DNA of 64,000 nucleotides from Trametes villosa (taxonomy: Eukaryota; Basidiomycota; Agaricomycetes; Polyporales; Polyporaceae): assembly GCA_002964805.2 (NCBI GenBank), contig PUDQ02000003.1:1488001-1552000 (forward strand). The letters run 5' to 3'. Position numbers and translations under genes: made by a program. Under the pieces are notes generated by a model. That model was not told the origin of the DNA. It searched no databases and was given only the letters and a program-made list of their open reading frames with translations. Of this stretch, positions 44,984 to 55,587 are shown one piece after another. Numbering within the stretch: the first letter of the stretch is position 1; every line of letters begins with the position of its first letter.

Positions 44984-46465
44984 TCAGAAAGGCATCCCAC
45001 TACGCTCTTCCGCGTGCACAAGGCCACGCCGCCGCGCCCTCCTCTCCCGGTCCTCCTTCACAGCCTTCTCTACGGTGTTCTCCGACGCGTTATACCCGGA
45101 GACGCTCGGGATAGACGACAGGTACTGCGACTGGTAGTCCGTCCAGATGCCGCCCCTGCTGCTGCTGTCGGCGTGCGTGATGACGAGCATCTGCCGTGAT
45201 GGGATCTGGATGGCGAGGCTCTGCCGCTGCGGAGATGCGAGGACGCTGCCTTTCTCGGAGGGCAGGTAGATGGGTGGATCGAGGGTGGCGGTATCTGAAA
45301 AGTCTGCGACTGTGATAAATCAGCGCGGCGCGGAACCTGAGATTGGGAGGGAGAGGCGTATACCGAATGGAGAGACCGCAGTGCGCGCTGCAATGCGCCG
45401 ATGTCGCCGCCACATCCAGAACATCGCGAGTGCGAGCACCAGCACGAGGGCTGCTCCGCCCGCGGCGATGCCTATAACCTCGCCGAGGGATAGAGTCGCT
45501 CCTCTGGTTGTCGCTGTAGCTGTTGCGGTTGCCGAAATGCTCGACGATGCCCCGAGCTGAGACGGGGACGATGCCACAAGAGACGACGAGGTAGGCAGAG
45601 AAAGAGTTGCAGCCGAGTTCGGCTCTGGTTGAGCTGCGCTTGAGCTCGGCCCTGGAGTGACGGTAAGGCGACTCGAAGTGGCATTTTCGCTGGTCGAATT
45701 GGGAAGACTCGAAGGAGGTGGCGCAAAGGATGCAGAGGATGTAGAGGGTGTTGAAGTATGCGTCGAAGGCGGAGGAGTGACAGTCGGAGCAATGGGCGTT
45801 GTTGTTGACGATGTACTCGATGGCGTGGAGGGGGGAATCAGGAGGCTACTAGCCAACGCGGTGACCCGCGACGTTAGCGAATGTGTGGGACTGCCCAAAG
45901 GTATGTCTGGTAACCTTGTCGTTGCGATCGTTGACTCAACCACGATGTAATCGAACCAGAACTGTTGGCCCATGTTGACGATCGAGAGTTTATGTGATCC
46001 GTTGGCCAGAGTTCCGGAGGAAAAGAATACGACTTGGTGCTTCTCGGAGGCGACCACTGGGTTGGGCAGAAATCCTACAGCAGGAGCGTCGTCTAGATAG
46101 TAGGCTGAGTGCATGTTCCACGTCCCGACGGGCTTTAGAGCTCCGTAGACGGTGACTGAGGTCCCTGAAGTGACGCACATATGAGCAATTTGGATAGCAC
46201 GCAACGAGAAGACTAGTGGAGAGAGGAATAATGCATTCGTACCAGTGAAGTGCAAGATCGCGGTGTCCAAATTGTCTTGAGAGAACGCGAGCGTGTCCTC
46301 AAGGTCTCCGTCGCCGGGGGTTGCAAACGTTTGCCAAGCACCCTGGTATTGTATCAAGGGGCTAGCGTTGTCAACTTGTTGCTTGCCCCCGACTACCGGA
46401 TCGAAATAGAGCTGGAAAGCGATAAGGAGTGTGGTTATACTGAGGGCCTGCGGTGCCGAACACAT
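44984..46465 (-). CDS. B2: single-pass membrane protein with galactose-binding-like ectodomain
   Basis: Three exons (46465-46243, 46164-45364, 45309-44984) give 449 residues; introns of 78 and 54 bp, both phase 1. The ectodomain parallels B1: IQYQGAW, AILHFTGTSVTVYG, YYLDD, GSHKLSIVNMGQQFWFDYI. The Ser/Thr/Pro stalk is much longer. The TM (about 303-325, GEVIGIAAGGAALVLVLALAMFW) is followed by MWRRHRR. As in B1, TAVSPF/SATPF stands right before the phase-1 intron. The tail is different from B1. It has LDPPIYLPSEK (PPxY) near its start, no DGGVR box, and a highly charged KEDRERRARRR stretch near the end. Confidence 0.82.
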
Positions 46466-48597
46466 GGTCGAAAGGGGGGACCCAGAGATACTGGCTGGGT
46501 AGGCCAGCAGGAGTATCCCGTGCAGAGAGCATAGCGACCAGGTACCAGCTCATCTCTTAAGGAGTATAGACCGCGCGAAGATACCTCTGTGAGTGCAAAG
46601 GGCTTGCCTAGACGGTCGCAAGGGGGAGCAAGAAGGAAGCGAGACCAAGTGTCGACTCGAAGGTAATCATTGCCACAGGGTACGCATCCCAACATGGTGC
46701 AGCGGAACAGATGTTTGGCAGCTTGTCATGGCGGTTGAGACGTTGAGGGATGGTGCAGCGTGCGATGGCGTTAAAACATGATCTCCAAGCTCTTGAATAA
46801 TTTGTTATGTGAACCGCGTCGATAATGGCCAAACCGAGCGACGCGATTGCTTAATTCGGGGAGCTCAAGCCAGAGGGAGGTAGCGCAATGCAGTAGTGAA
46901 GCGTGCGCGAACAAGGGAATGGCATTTGAGAGACGTGAGCTGAGATGGAGTGCATCAGGTTACTGGCCAGGGACCTGAGATTCCATCCCCGATGGCCGCG
47001 TGGCGCGCATATGGCCGTAGTATCGCCACAGACTCGGGGGCGACTGAGCACTCAACGCCGACGCACGTCTCTACTTCCCATCCATACTCCCATACAGTCT
47101 GCAACTGCGGCGCACAGCTGTGCGCTCATTCTTGTGCTCCGTAATGCTACTGTAAGTCACCACCTGAAGCGATGCTCCTTATGGCGGCGGGACACCTCGT
47201 GGAACGACCGCTTCGAGTGCCTTCGAAGCCCAGGAGGATGGCAAGGCAGCTCAAACGCCGGTGTCCTGTGTAACAAGAAGACATACGCGATCCTGTACAA
47301 ACGTCCTAACGCCAGTGTCAAGTGTTCGTTGGGCATCGCGGATAGCCCTCTTCCGCGTGATACCATTGATGATCCCTGAGCGCAGTTACTGTCATGACGC
47401 TCGCACGCCGTCCTAGACTAGCACTGGTGTTGCCCGGCTGTACCAGCTACGAATAATCACCGACGACTTGCGATTAGCCATCAACATTTTATGTATCTCT
47501 CAAAGCTTTGGGTCTGTCTGACGACCCGTTTTCACACAGCGCGCGTCCTTCGCTCGATTATGAGCATAGCTTCAAGTTATCTCTCCCCGCTCGGCTCATT
47601 TCAACGACCTGCATCGACGTCAAAGTTCACAGCTTCTAAGCCTCGCTGTTTTCCATCGCGATCCGAAGCCGCCGAAGGCATGATTACCGCACCCGCGACG
47701 ATGACCCGCCACTACCTCCAGCGCGATCGCACGCGGAGCCGCTATCCACGGTGATTGCTCACTTTACGCACCCGCTGATACCTGGTAGACGTATGGGCGG
47801 CCATCCACGGTCCCTAGGCTGCTACAGATGCTGAAGACAGAGCCATGAGGCGGGACCTGAGGCGAGTACCAAGCGGCGCGGCTCGATTCCGAGTGTCTAC
47901 GGATTAACTCGAATAACCAATTTGCTTTGGATAGGGCGAATAAAAGGAGCGGCGGGTCGCTCAGCGCGAAATGTTGCCAAAGGTTCTTATTCCGGCGCGG
48001 CTGATGTCCTCCTGCATCGTGAGTCTTATCTGAAGCTACTCGCGAAGCACCGCTGTTGCGCGAACTCACCAGGCGGTCACAGTGACAGGTTGTTCCATTT
48101 CACAAGGTCATGCGCGACATGCGGCGCGCACACAGTTGGTCCTCGTGTCAACTCTGAGATGAAAGCGTGAGCACTGAACCCATAGTCGATCCGACAGGTG
48201 CTCCGAGGGGGGCTTGAACTGGGCGATCGAACGCCGCCATGCGCTTGACCGACCTCGCCTCCCGTCAGTGAAATTGGAAACCTTTTGCACGCATCTCTAC
48301 TCTCCCATCCTCTGTACGCCGTTATCCACTCCCGTTTCGTTCAGAGCCCACTACTGATTGTGGCAAATGCTTGAATGCGGGAGGGCCCAGGCTACCATGT
48401 GCTTGAGCGCCCGTACAATTTGCGCGAGCGGGGCGTCGTCGCCTTGGCAGGGCGAGTCGGCTCTTGCGGCAACGGCCACGGTCTTCTCCTCAGGTGCGCC
48501 CGATGGTCGTATCTCGCCCGCTGTGCATTCTGAGCCTCTGAAAGCGCCCTCAGTTTCACGCGTCGGCATCCCGCCATCTCCGCAACCGACGACCACC
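46466..48597. other. Long spacer between B2 and the MYND pair
   Basis: Marks the right end of the surface-protein array. Only short frames; no gene, TE domain or RNA recognised. Confidence 0.55.
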
Positions 48598-49536
48598 ATG
48601 AACTCGGCGGCGGACCATACCCACTGCGATCTGGGCCTGTTTCACTCGGCTGACCCGCTGCACACTCACGCGCACTGCAAGAGCTGCTATCGGATGCGGA
48701 GATGCGAAGGCGGCGACATGAAGCTCCTCCGCTGCACCGGCTGCTTTCTCTTCACGTACTGTGTGAGTTGCCGGCGTGTGGTGCCACGAGTTGCTGTAAC
48801 TCGCATTGCTGACCATGTTCGCCGCAAATATAGTCCAAAGAGTGCCAAAAGTCCGACTGGCGCGACGGGCACAAGTATGTATGCAAGATGTACGCCCACC
48901 ACAAAGATCTGGCAGTCGATTTCTCCGGAAACCCGAACGCATGGGCGCACCTCGCGTCGTTCATCGAGTACCACCACGCCACGCTCATCAACGGTGCCCT
49001 TGCCTGCTACCTCAGGGGTTTGCATGAGAACCGGGACATCGCCGTATCGCACTTCCTCCAGGCCACCCTCCTATACAAAAACGACCCGACGCTTCCGCCC
49101 CACGACCAGTTCATAGTCGAAACTGTGCACCTGCTCGACAATAACGCCCCCAAAATCCCCGCTCACTACGCGATGTACATGACGGACCGCCCCGTAGCCG
49201 TCGACATGGGCAAGATGGAGCTCGGAAACCGATACTGGGGCACCGGCGTGTACCTCCTTATGGTCAAGTTCGCGCCAGGCCGCGTTCCTGCCATCCCGTA
49301 CTGGAAGCATTTCGGAATCGACAAGGAGCACGCGCGCGCGCGCCCTGCGTGCAGGAGCCCTTACGACCAGTTCAGGGAGAACATCTACGAGGGGAAGAAG
49401 CTGAGTTTCTGCTGCGGCAGGATCGAGGGCGTGCCAACGTGCTGCTGTGGCGGGTGGACCCAAGAACTGGTAAGTTCCACCTCTACGGTGATCAAATTGA
49501 CCTTATTGACCGCATTGTCAGAACAAGAAACCTTGA
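48598..49536 (+). CDS. MYND zinc-finger protein (copy 1)
   Basis: Three exons (48598-48762, 48834-49469, 49522-49536) give 271 residues; all introns are phase 0. The last exon is only 15 nt and encodes NKKP-stop. The MYND ligands are complete: C27, C30, C46, C49, C55, C59, H68 and C72 (TYCSKECQKSDWRDGH at its core). MYND fingers mediate protein-protein contacts, usually in transcriptional or methylation complexes. The rest has no recognised domain except a C-terminal cysteine cluster (FCCGRIEGVPTCCCGGWT) shared with copy 2. The protein is probably soluble. Confidence 0.88.
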
Positions 49537-49940
49537 CTGTCGTACTTTGCGTCGCGAAGGCCACTGGCTTCTTTCATAGTCGCCCCATGGCTTTCTTCTG
49601 ATTAACGTTGTCTGCCAGTTACGACGCGCACGGTATTGCATAATGCTTTTGTCTGGAGTGCCTGCCGCGGAAACAAAACCCCAGAGCTAGACTAGCAGTG
49701 AGACAATGTGCAGGCCCGAGCGCGCTTGTGTCGGCCACACCGAGCACAACGTCTAGCTCGTTTGGGCGTCTGGCGCATTGTCCGCGAGACTTGCATATAA
49801 GGCGCGCCCTCCCACTCACTCACTCGCTCACCCTTAGACCACCACCCCGTACCGTCTTCCGTAACTCTGAGAATCCACCATAGGTGCGCGAGTCTGTCCT
49901 CTCCCGCGTCACCAAAGTTGACCGACCCAAAAACGGCAGG
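49537..49940. other. Spacer with promoter of the second MYND gene
   Basis: tataag at 49796-49801 is a likely TATA element. No gene seen. Confidence 0.55.
49796..49801 (+). promoter_or_regulatory. TATA-like element of MYND copy 2
   Basis: tataag about 140 bp upstream of the ATG at 49941; a UTR intron ending near 49883 (accatag) would shorten the leader. Confidence 0.45.
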
Positions 49941-50895
49941 ATGGCTTCGGCAACTTGGCACGATATCCCAGAGCTCTCGCTCTTCCACAATGCCGAACCC
50001 CTCCACACACATGCACACTGCAAGAACTGCTTCCGCATGCGGAGGTGCGAGGGCCCAGGCGGCAACTTCAAGCTCCTACGCTGCAGCCGCTGCTGCATAG
50101 CCACGTACTGCTTACGTTATAGCCCGCTCCCTCATCCTCGATCACGCACATGACGCTCATCCTACTAACTATGCAGTCTAAGGAGTGCCAGAAAGCGCAC
50201 TGGCGCACCGGCCACAAGAGCGTGTGCACCGTGCACAACGTCATGCGCGAGCAAGCCGTCGCGGTGTCTGGGAGCCCTAACGCGTGGTCGGACCTCGCCG
50301 CGTTCATCGAGTTCCACCACGCGACGCTCATCAACTGCACCCTCGCGAACTTCCTGTACATGAAGGAGGCGAACCCGAACGTAGCCGCGGAGCACGTCGT
50401 GCAGTTCTCGCTCCGCAACGACCCGAAGTTACCTGCGCACATGCAGTTCGAGCCGCGTGGGATCAGCCCCATACACAAGGACGAGACTCGGTTTGTCGGA
50501 CCCGTCGACCCCTTCGCCCTGGTCTGGCGCGAGCGCCCCCTCGCGGTCGACATGGGCAAGCGCGAGCTCGGAATCTCTTACGCTGCGACGGGCGCGTACT
50601 ACCTCGCGGTGAAGTTCCGCGACGGGGCAGAGGTGGGCTACATCCCCTTCTGGAAGCACTTCGGCATCGACCACTGGCGCTGGAACGCGCTGCCGTCGAT
50701 CCGGCACCCCTGGGAGATCTTCAAGGAGACTGTTAAGGGGGGAAAGAGGATGAAGTTCTGCTGCGGGAAGCTGGCGGAGCTCGGGACGTGCTGCTGTGGA
50801 GGCTGGACGCACACGCCGGTAAGTACAGTGAACTCTCAAACTCGTGTTTGTGCATCGGAGCTGACATGTCTTCAAAGGGTGGTCGTGCGCCGTGA
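49941..50895 (+). CDS. MYND zinc-finger protein (copy 2), first intron with an abnormal donor
   Basis: By comparison with copy 1 the exons are 49941-50111, 50177-50818 and 50878-50895, giving 276 residues. The last exon is 18 nt (GGRAP-stop). The zinc ligands are all present (HCKNC, LLRCSRCC, TYC plus SKECQKAHWRTGH). The expected donor after the TYC codon reads ttacgt instead of gtacgt, while the acceptor (atgcag) and a ctaac branch site are normal. No other donor nearby restores the frame. Either the intron is no longer spliced, so the finger is split, or translation restarts at an ATG in the intron (50150). The body and the C-terminal Cys cluster (FCCGKLAELGTCCCGGWT) look under constraint. 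Confidence 0.75.
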
Positions 50896-51102
50896 GCTTA
50901 ACTGCTGGGCGTCTGGAAGAGAGGTAATGTGGCATAGCTCAGCCCGGATGTTCATAGATATGATCGTGCAATGTATGATTAAAGGTGCAATACTACTACA
51001 GAGTGATACCGTCCAAGATTACACAGTCATGGCAAACGAAGACATTAGAGGAAGTCCATGATGCGGCGATGCCTACTTGCAGAGCGAGCGCACGCGTCAC
51101 CT

Positions 51103-53547
51103 TCACGAACGCTCGTCGTATGGCGTAGCGTAGTACGACTCCTCGTTCGCGTCAAACGCCTTGCCCTGCCGCGCGAGGTTACCAGATGGCACCGCGCGAT
51201 AGCCCTTGTTTGCCTGGTTGACCTTCACGAGGAGCGCGGTGACGACTACGAGCATCATGAGCACCGCGACGAGCAGTCCTAGAATGACGTAGGAGTTTGT
51301 CTTAAGCGTCGAGAGGTCAACCGTCTTCGAGGTAGTGTTGGTGTCGTCCTCGGAGACGGCCCCCGCAATGCGCACAGAGTCGTCGCCTGCGCCAGCAACA
51401 ATGCTACTATAAGTCATGAGTAAGGACGTAGCTCGACGAAGTTCACACAGGTGGTACGCACGTAGGAGAGGCGTCGAGAGTCGAGGTTGTGGCCGAGATA
51501 CCAGAAACAGAGGTCGGTGGTGCGGCAAGCATCGACGAAACGTTGTCGGCGACGCTCGTAAGGCTGACCGCCCCCACAGTTCCGGTGTATACAGGACGTT
51601 CGGTGGCGGACACGGTAACGGAGGCTGCGGCTACACTGGCCTGCCAGTTGCTCTGATACGCGAGGATGCGTGCCAGGTTGAGCGAGTCCGCCTCGGCCCA
51701 CGCCTGACCCTCATCTGTCGTCTACGGGATGAAAGTGTTACGGTCAGGGCCCTTGCGCGATCGTACAACGAGATGCACCAAAAACTCACGCTCAGAAGGC
51801 GCGTTGATGGCCTGGACGATGGTGAGTCGAGCGTGCCGTAGTCGTACAGCTGGTACGCGTTGTGCAGGAACATAGCTCCAAGGATCATGTCTAAACAGCG
51901 ACCGAAGGGTGAGTGGGATATCAACAGGTAAGCCACAGACCACAGACGCGTACCTACGGGGTTGCTCGTGGGGCCGCCCATGATCGTGCCAAAGCAAGCG
52001 AAGCTGCCGTTTGGGTACTGAAGGACGTCTATGGCGTCTACCGGGTGCATGGGGTAGAGATGACCGCTGTGAAGACATCGCACGTTAACACTGCACATTG
52101 ACGCCGCGGCGATACATGACACGAGAAGGCTTACCCAAAGGAAAATGTGATGTTCAGCTTCGTGTTGCATGGAACGAAGTACGCGGTCTGTCCGGGGCCG
52201 ACTAGGCCTGCGTCGTCCGGGACTAGCTGGGCTCCAGGGATGTTCTTGTAGATAGCATCCGTAAAGGCGACAGGACCTTGCACTGTAAGAGGTGGTCAGG
52301 CACCCTGAGATGCAGCGGCGAGCCCTGGGCACTTTCAGCGGCTAACTCACCCAGAGAAGTTCCGGTGTCGAACGCCGCCAGCACGCTGTTCTCTGGCACT
52401 GAGACGCTGAATTTAGACAGGGTGCCTGCCGACACGTTGGTATGGGCGGTGACCAGTTTGCCGTTGACGTATATCCCGTCCATCACAGAGATCCACCGGC
52501 TAGGAAAGGGACTCGGGAACACCGGTGCGCTCACGATGTCGGTCATGTTTGATAGAACCTCGGCTGGGCGCAAGGTTTCACTAACAATCCCCTTCAGTAC
52601 GGTAGGTAAAGGCTTACATATGGTGAGGACGCCGCCGTCGTTGATCCCAATCTCGGAGCGTGACATGAGCCATGTCATGTAGTTCGGTAAGTCGGGCTGG
52701 TTCTTGAATATCTGGCTCGGGCAACATAAGTAGATTGCTCAATGCGTAGTGGTGTTCTATGTAGAGGAAGACCCACGTTGTAGATTACTGGGATACCATT
52801 ATCGACATATGAAGTGTTCTGCAGCGCTGAGTAAATGGTCGAGCCCACTGTTCTAGACGTGGGTGTATGCCAGAGGGTGAGCAAATTTCCCATACTACGC
52901 GTAGTCATCACACCGACTCACCCACCCAGACCCAGGAGGCCATTGTACAGCTGAGGGTTCGGCGAACCGTTGTAGGAGATCACTGCCACGAAAAGACGAT
53001 CCGAGTTAGCTCAACACACGCAGCTGAGTTGAAAAGTTGAACGCACTGATTGCTTGGTGCTGAACCGTGTATGGTCCGAGATCGAGATCGGCAAGGACTA
53101 TGGGGCCAGTCGATACGGTACCATCGCTAGAATGACGTTATACGCTGATTAGTAGGAATATACCTGAGCGTGCGGCGGTACTACGTACACGTAAGCAGTG
53201 GACGAGTTGAGCCCAGTGGGGACTAGATTCGGAGGCATGGTCACCCCCGCGGACAATGGATCGATCCAAGTGTCAGAGCTGCCCGTATCGAGGATGACCT
53301 GACCCGTGATGGTCAGCAGTGCCAAACACTCGAGTAATCAGCACAGACGAACCTGATACGCTACTCCGTTGACGTAGAGCGTCGCTGTATACTCCGTCAT
53401 GGTAGCATGAGAGAATCCGAAGCCGGCTTGGTCATTGTTTCGAGAGACAGACACCGGGTAGGTATTGAGGTCGGCGGCGGCAGCAGAAGACGGTCGAAGG
53501 AGGGCAGCAACAAGAGTGAAGCAAGACACAGCACCAGAAAGCCGCAT
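51103..53547 (-). CDS. Membrane-anchored pepsin-like aspartic peptidase (family A1)
   Basis: Twelve exons: 53547-53353, 53298-53189, 53126-53020, 52982-52922, 52852-52777, 52711-52618, 52563-52351, 52282-52135, 52066-51954, 51890-51790, 51721-51462, 51406-51103. They give 593 residues. After the signal peptide, the two catalytic sites are D69 (VILDTGSSDTW) and D280 (LAAFDTGTSL). YNGLLGLGG, IFKNQPDLPNYMTWLMSRS and DMILGAMFLHNAYQLYDYG are also typical of the family. A Ser/Thr/Val stalk leads to a C-terminal TM (about 529-553, VILGLLVAVLMMLVVVTALLV) and a 40-residue tail. It is therefore a surface or vacuolar-pathway peptidase facing the lumen or outside, like yapsins in topology. The third intron is only 37 bp. 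Confidence 0.92.
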
Positions 53548-54571
53548 ATTTGGAAGCTTGCAGATTCAGTAGAGACAATTAAGATAGACGTGCCTACTGG
53601 AAAAAGAACAGCGCGCAGGGAACGTGGGGGGCTGAATGGGAACGACGGAAATGACGGGTACAAATATACGCGGCGAGAGATGTTGGGCCGTCATGGCTGT
53701 TGGCCACAGGTAGGGCGCTGCATCCTGTCCGGGATGCAATTTGAAAGAGTCAGTAGAGATGTACGTCGCTACCGTATTGAAACATTTCCAATGAATACCT
53801 TATCCGCCGCGCGACAGGCCATCTGTGACTCGGCGCGTAGCAGTCGTGCACGCATGTAGCTTGAACGCAGCCAGAAAGCACGGTCAAGATTTCTGTCGGG
53901 GCTAGTATCATATAGGCTTCCGGGATGGTTCTTGGGGGGCGCGGGGTATAAGACATACAGTCCTGTGCGCGAGCCTCCCCTCTCTCGATGGAGCCGGTTA
54001 TGATTTACGGCCATGATCGGCTCCGCGGCCACAGCTTCAATTGGAAGAATTTCTGGGAAAGCAAACTGAGCAATGAGCCGGACAGGTTGCGGTAATGCTC
54101 ACCGAAACAAATGTCCTCGGCCATGCAAATAGGAACGCGGGTGAGCGAGCAAGCGAGTGAGAGTTGAAAGAAATTCAAAGCGCGCCACTGCTGTGAGGCT
54201 CGAGCGCCAATTACAAGCGCCTGGCACCAGGTCTTGGGCTCGACTTTGATTTTCAAGCAGCACAAGTTCGCGTTACCGGATGTAAATGCCTTTTCAGAGA
54301 CGAAAGGCATGGGTAAGAGCATAACACTCGAGCCATATCTTCATTCTCGACCTCTTCATTGGTTATGATCATATACGCCCATACAAGCCCCGAACCGCCC
54401 CGACTAGCAGGGTCGGTAACCTTCCTATACAGTCTACCTCTGAGCCCAAAGAACCAAGAATGCCGCAGATGCCGTTTAAGCAGAGCACTGGAAACAGATT
54501 GCAATGCGTCAGTGCCTGTCTCTCCGCTCAGGGAGAAAGAAATGCGCACCCTGGGCTTCTAATCGAGTCGC
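53548..54571. other. Spacer between the peptidase start and the Egh16-like stop
   Basis: No supported gene; it contains the upstream region of the peptidase. Confidence 0.55.
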
Positions 54572-55169
54572 TCACTGCTGGAGAACGACGCAGTTGCCGA
54601 ACTTGCCGGCGGTGGTGAACGAACCGAGGCACTTGTTCCCAGAAGCACCGCCAGTGCAGGTGGTACCCTCGGGCACCTGGAAAACGAGCTGCTGGGTACC
54701 GACAGTGGTGGGGGCCTAGACAACAGATCGATTAGCGGGTGCTTGAGAATATTCAGGAGAATCTTACCAAGTCGCCATTCACCAGAGGCTCAAGGGTGAC
54801 GGGGAAGGACTCGCCAGTGCCCGTGGGGTCGAGGACCGCAGAGGCGACCTGACGGGACCCGTCGACGCCGCTGTAGTGATCCGGCGCCATAAATATGGGT
54901 GCTACTAGAGTATGTGGATTTAAAGCGACGTACCCGTTGAAGTCGGTGATATCGACAGTGAACGTGCCGTTGGGGTTAATCAGAGCGGGAGTCGAGGAGT
55001 CGAAGTTCGCAGGGATGTTGATCGTCCCGCACGGCGTGGCCGCGGAGGGGCGCTGCACGTTCGCGCGAACAGCAGTGCCGCTGACACCGAGCGCCGGGGT
55101 GATGATGGCGTGTGCGTTGGCGAGACCAAGGCAGAGCGCGACGGAGACGATGAGGCTCTTGGAGAACAT
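54572..55169 (-). CDS. Egh16/Gas1-like small secreted protein
   Basis: Three exons (55169-54934, 54870-54768, 54715-54572) give 160 residues; introns of 63 and 52 bp. A strong signal peptide (LIVSVALCLGLANAHA) precedes ITPALGVSG, PCGTINI, FTVDITDFNGGVDGSRQ, GTTCTGG, NKCLGSF and FGNCVVLQQ at the C-terminus. This matches the fungal Egh16-like (Gas1-like) family, known from ascomycete infection-stage genes and widespread in saprotrophic basidiomycetes. It is secreted, probably acts at the cell wall or outside, and its biochemical activity is not established. The four cysteines probably form disulphides. A TATA-like element lies 86 bp upstream. Confidence 0.9.
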
Positions 55170-55254
55170 TGTCAGAGGTATTGGGCGAAGGTGGATGTGG
55201 TTGTGAGGAGTGTAGCTGTTGGGTGATGGGGGCCAATGCTCTGCTCCGTCTCCC

Positions 55255-55261
55255 TATTTAA
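55255..55261 (-). promoter_or_regulatory. TATA-like element of the Egh16-like gene
   Basis: Read on the minus strand: ttaaata, about 86 bp upstream of the ATG at 55169. Confidence 0.5.
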
Positions 55262-55431
55262 CCGTTCGTCGCTGAACCATGCAAGGTCGTCGATGCCGAC
55301 GGCGCATTGCGGGACCCACTCATCTCGGCATCTCGCTTTCCTGTCGTTGTTAGGGCTGACCAGCCATTCCACGCGGTTTCCGCACCAGTGGACACGGCGC
55401 TTTGCAAGTCGTAGGTCCTATGTTGGGGACG

Positions 55432-55587
55432 ATGGGTAAACACCCACGAGCACGCGATCCGCGCATCCGCAAATGGAAACTCTCCAGGTCTTCGGCTTCC
55501 CTGGTCATGGACAAATGCACATGCTGGATATGCACGCACAACGTACGATCGACGGCGAACATGGGCAAGCACCCACGAGCGCGAGAA
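55432..55587. repeat. Pair of 26 bp direct repeats
   Basis: atgggtaaacacccacgagc at 55432 and atgggcaagcacccacgagc at 55561 are nearly identical and 129 bp apart in the spacer upstream of the Egh16-like gene. Confidence 0.65.
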
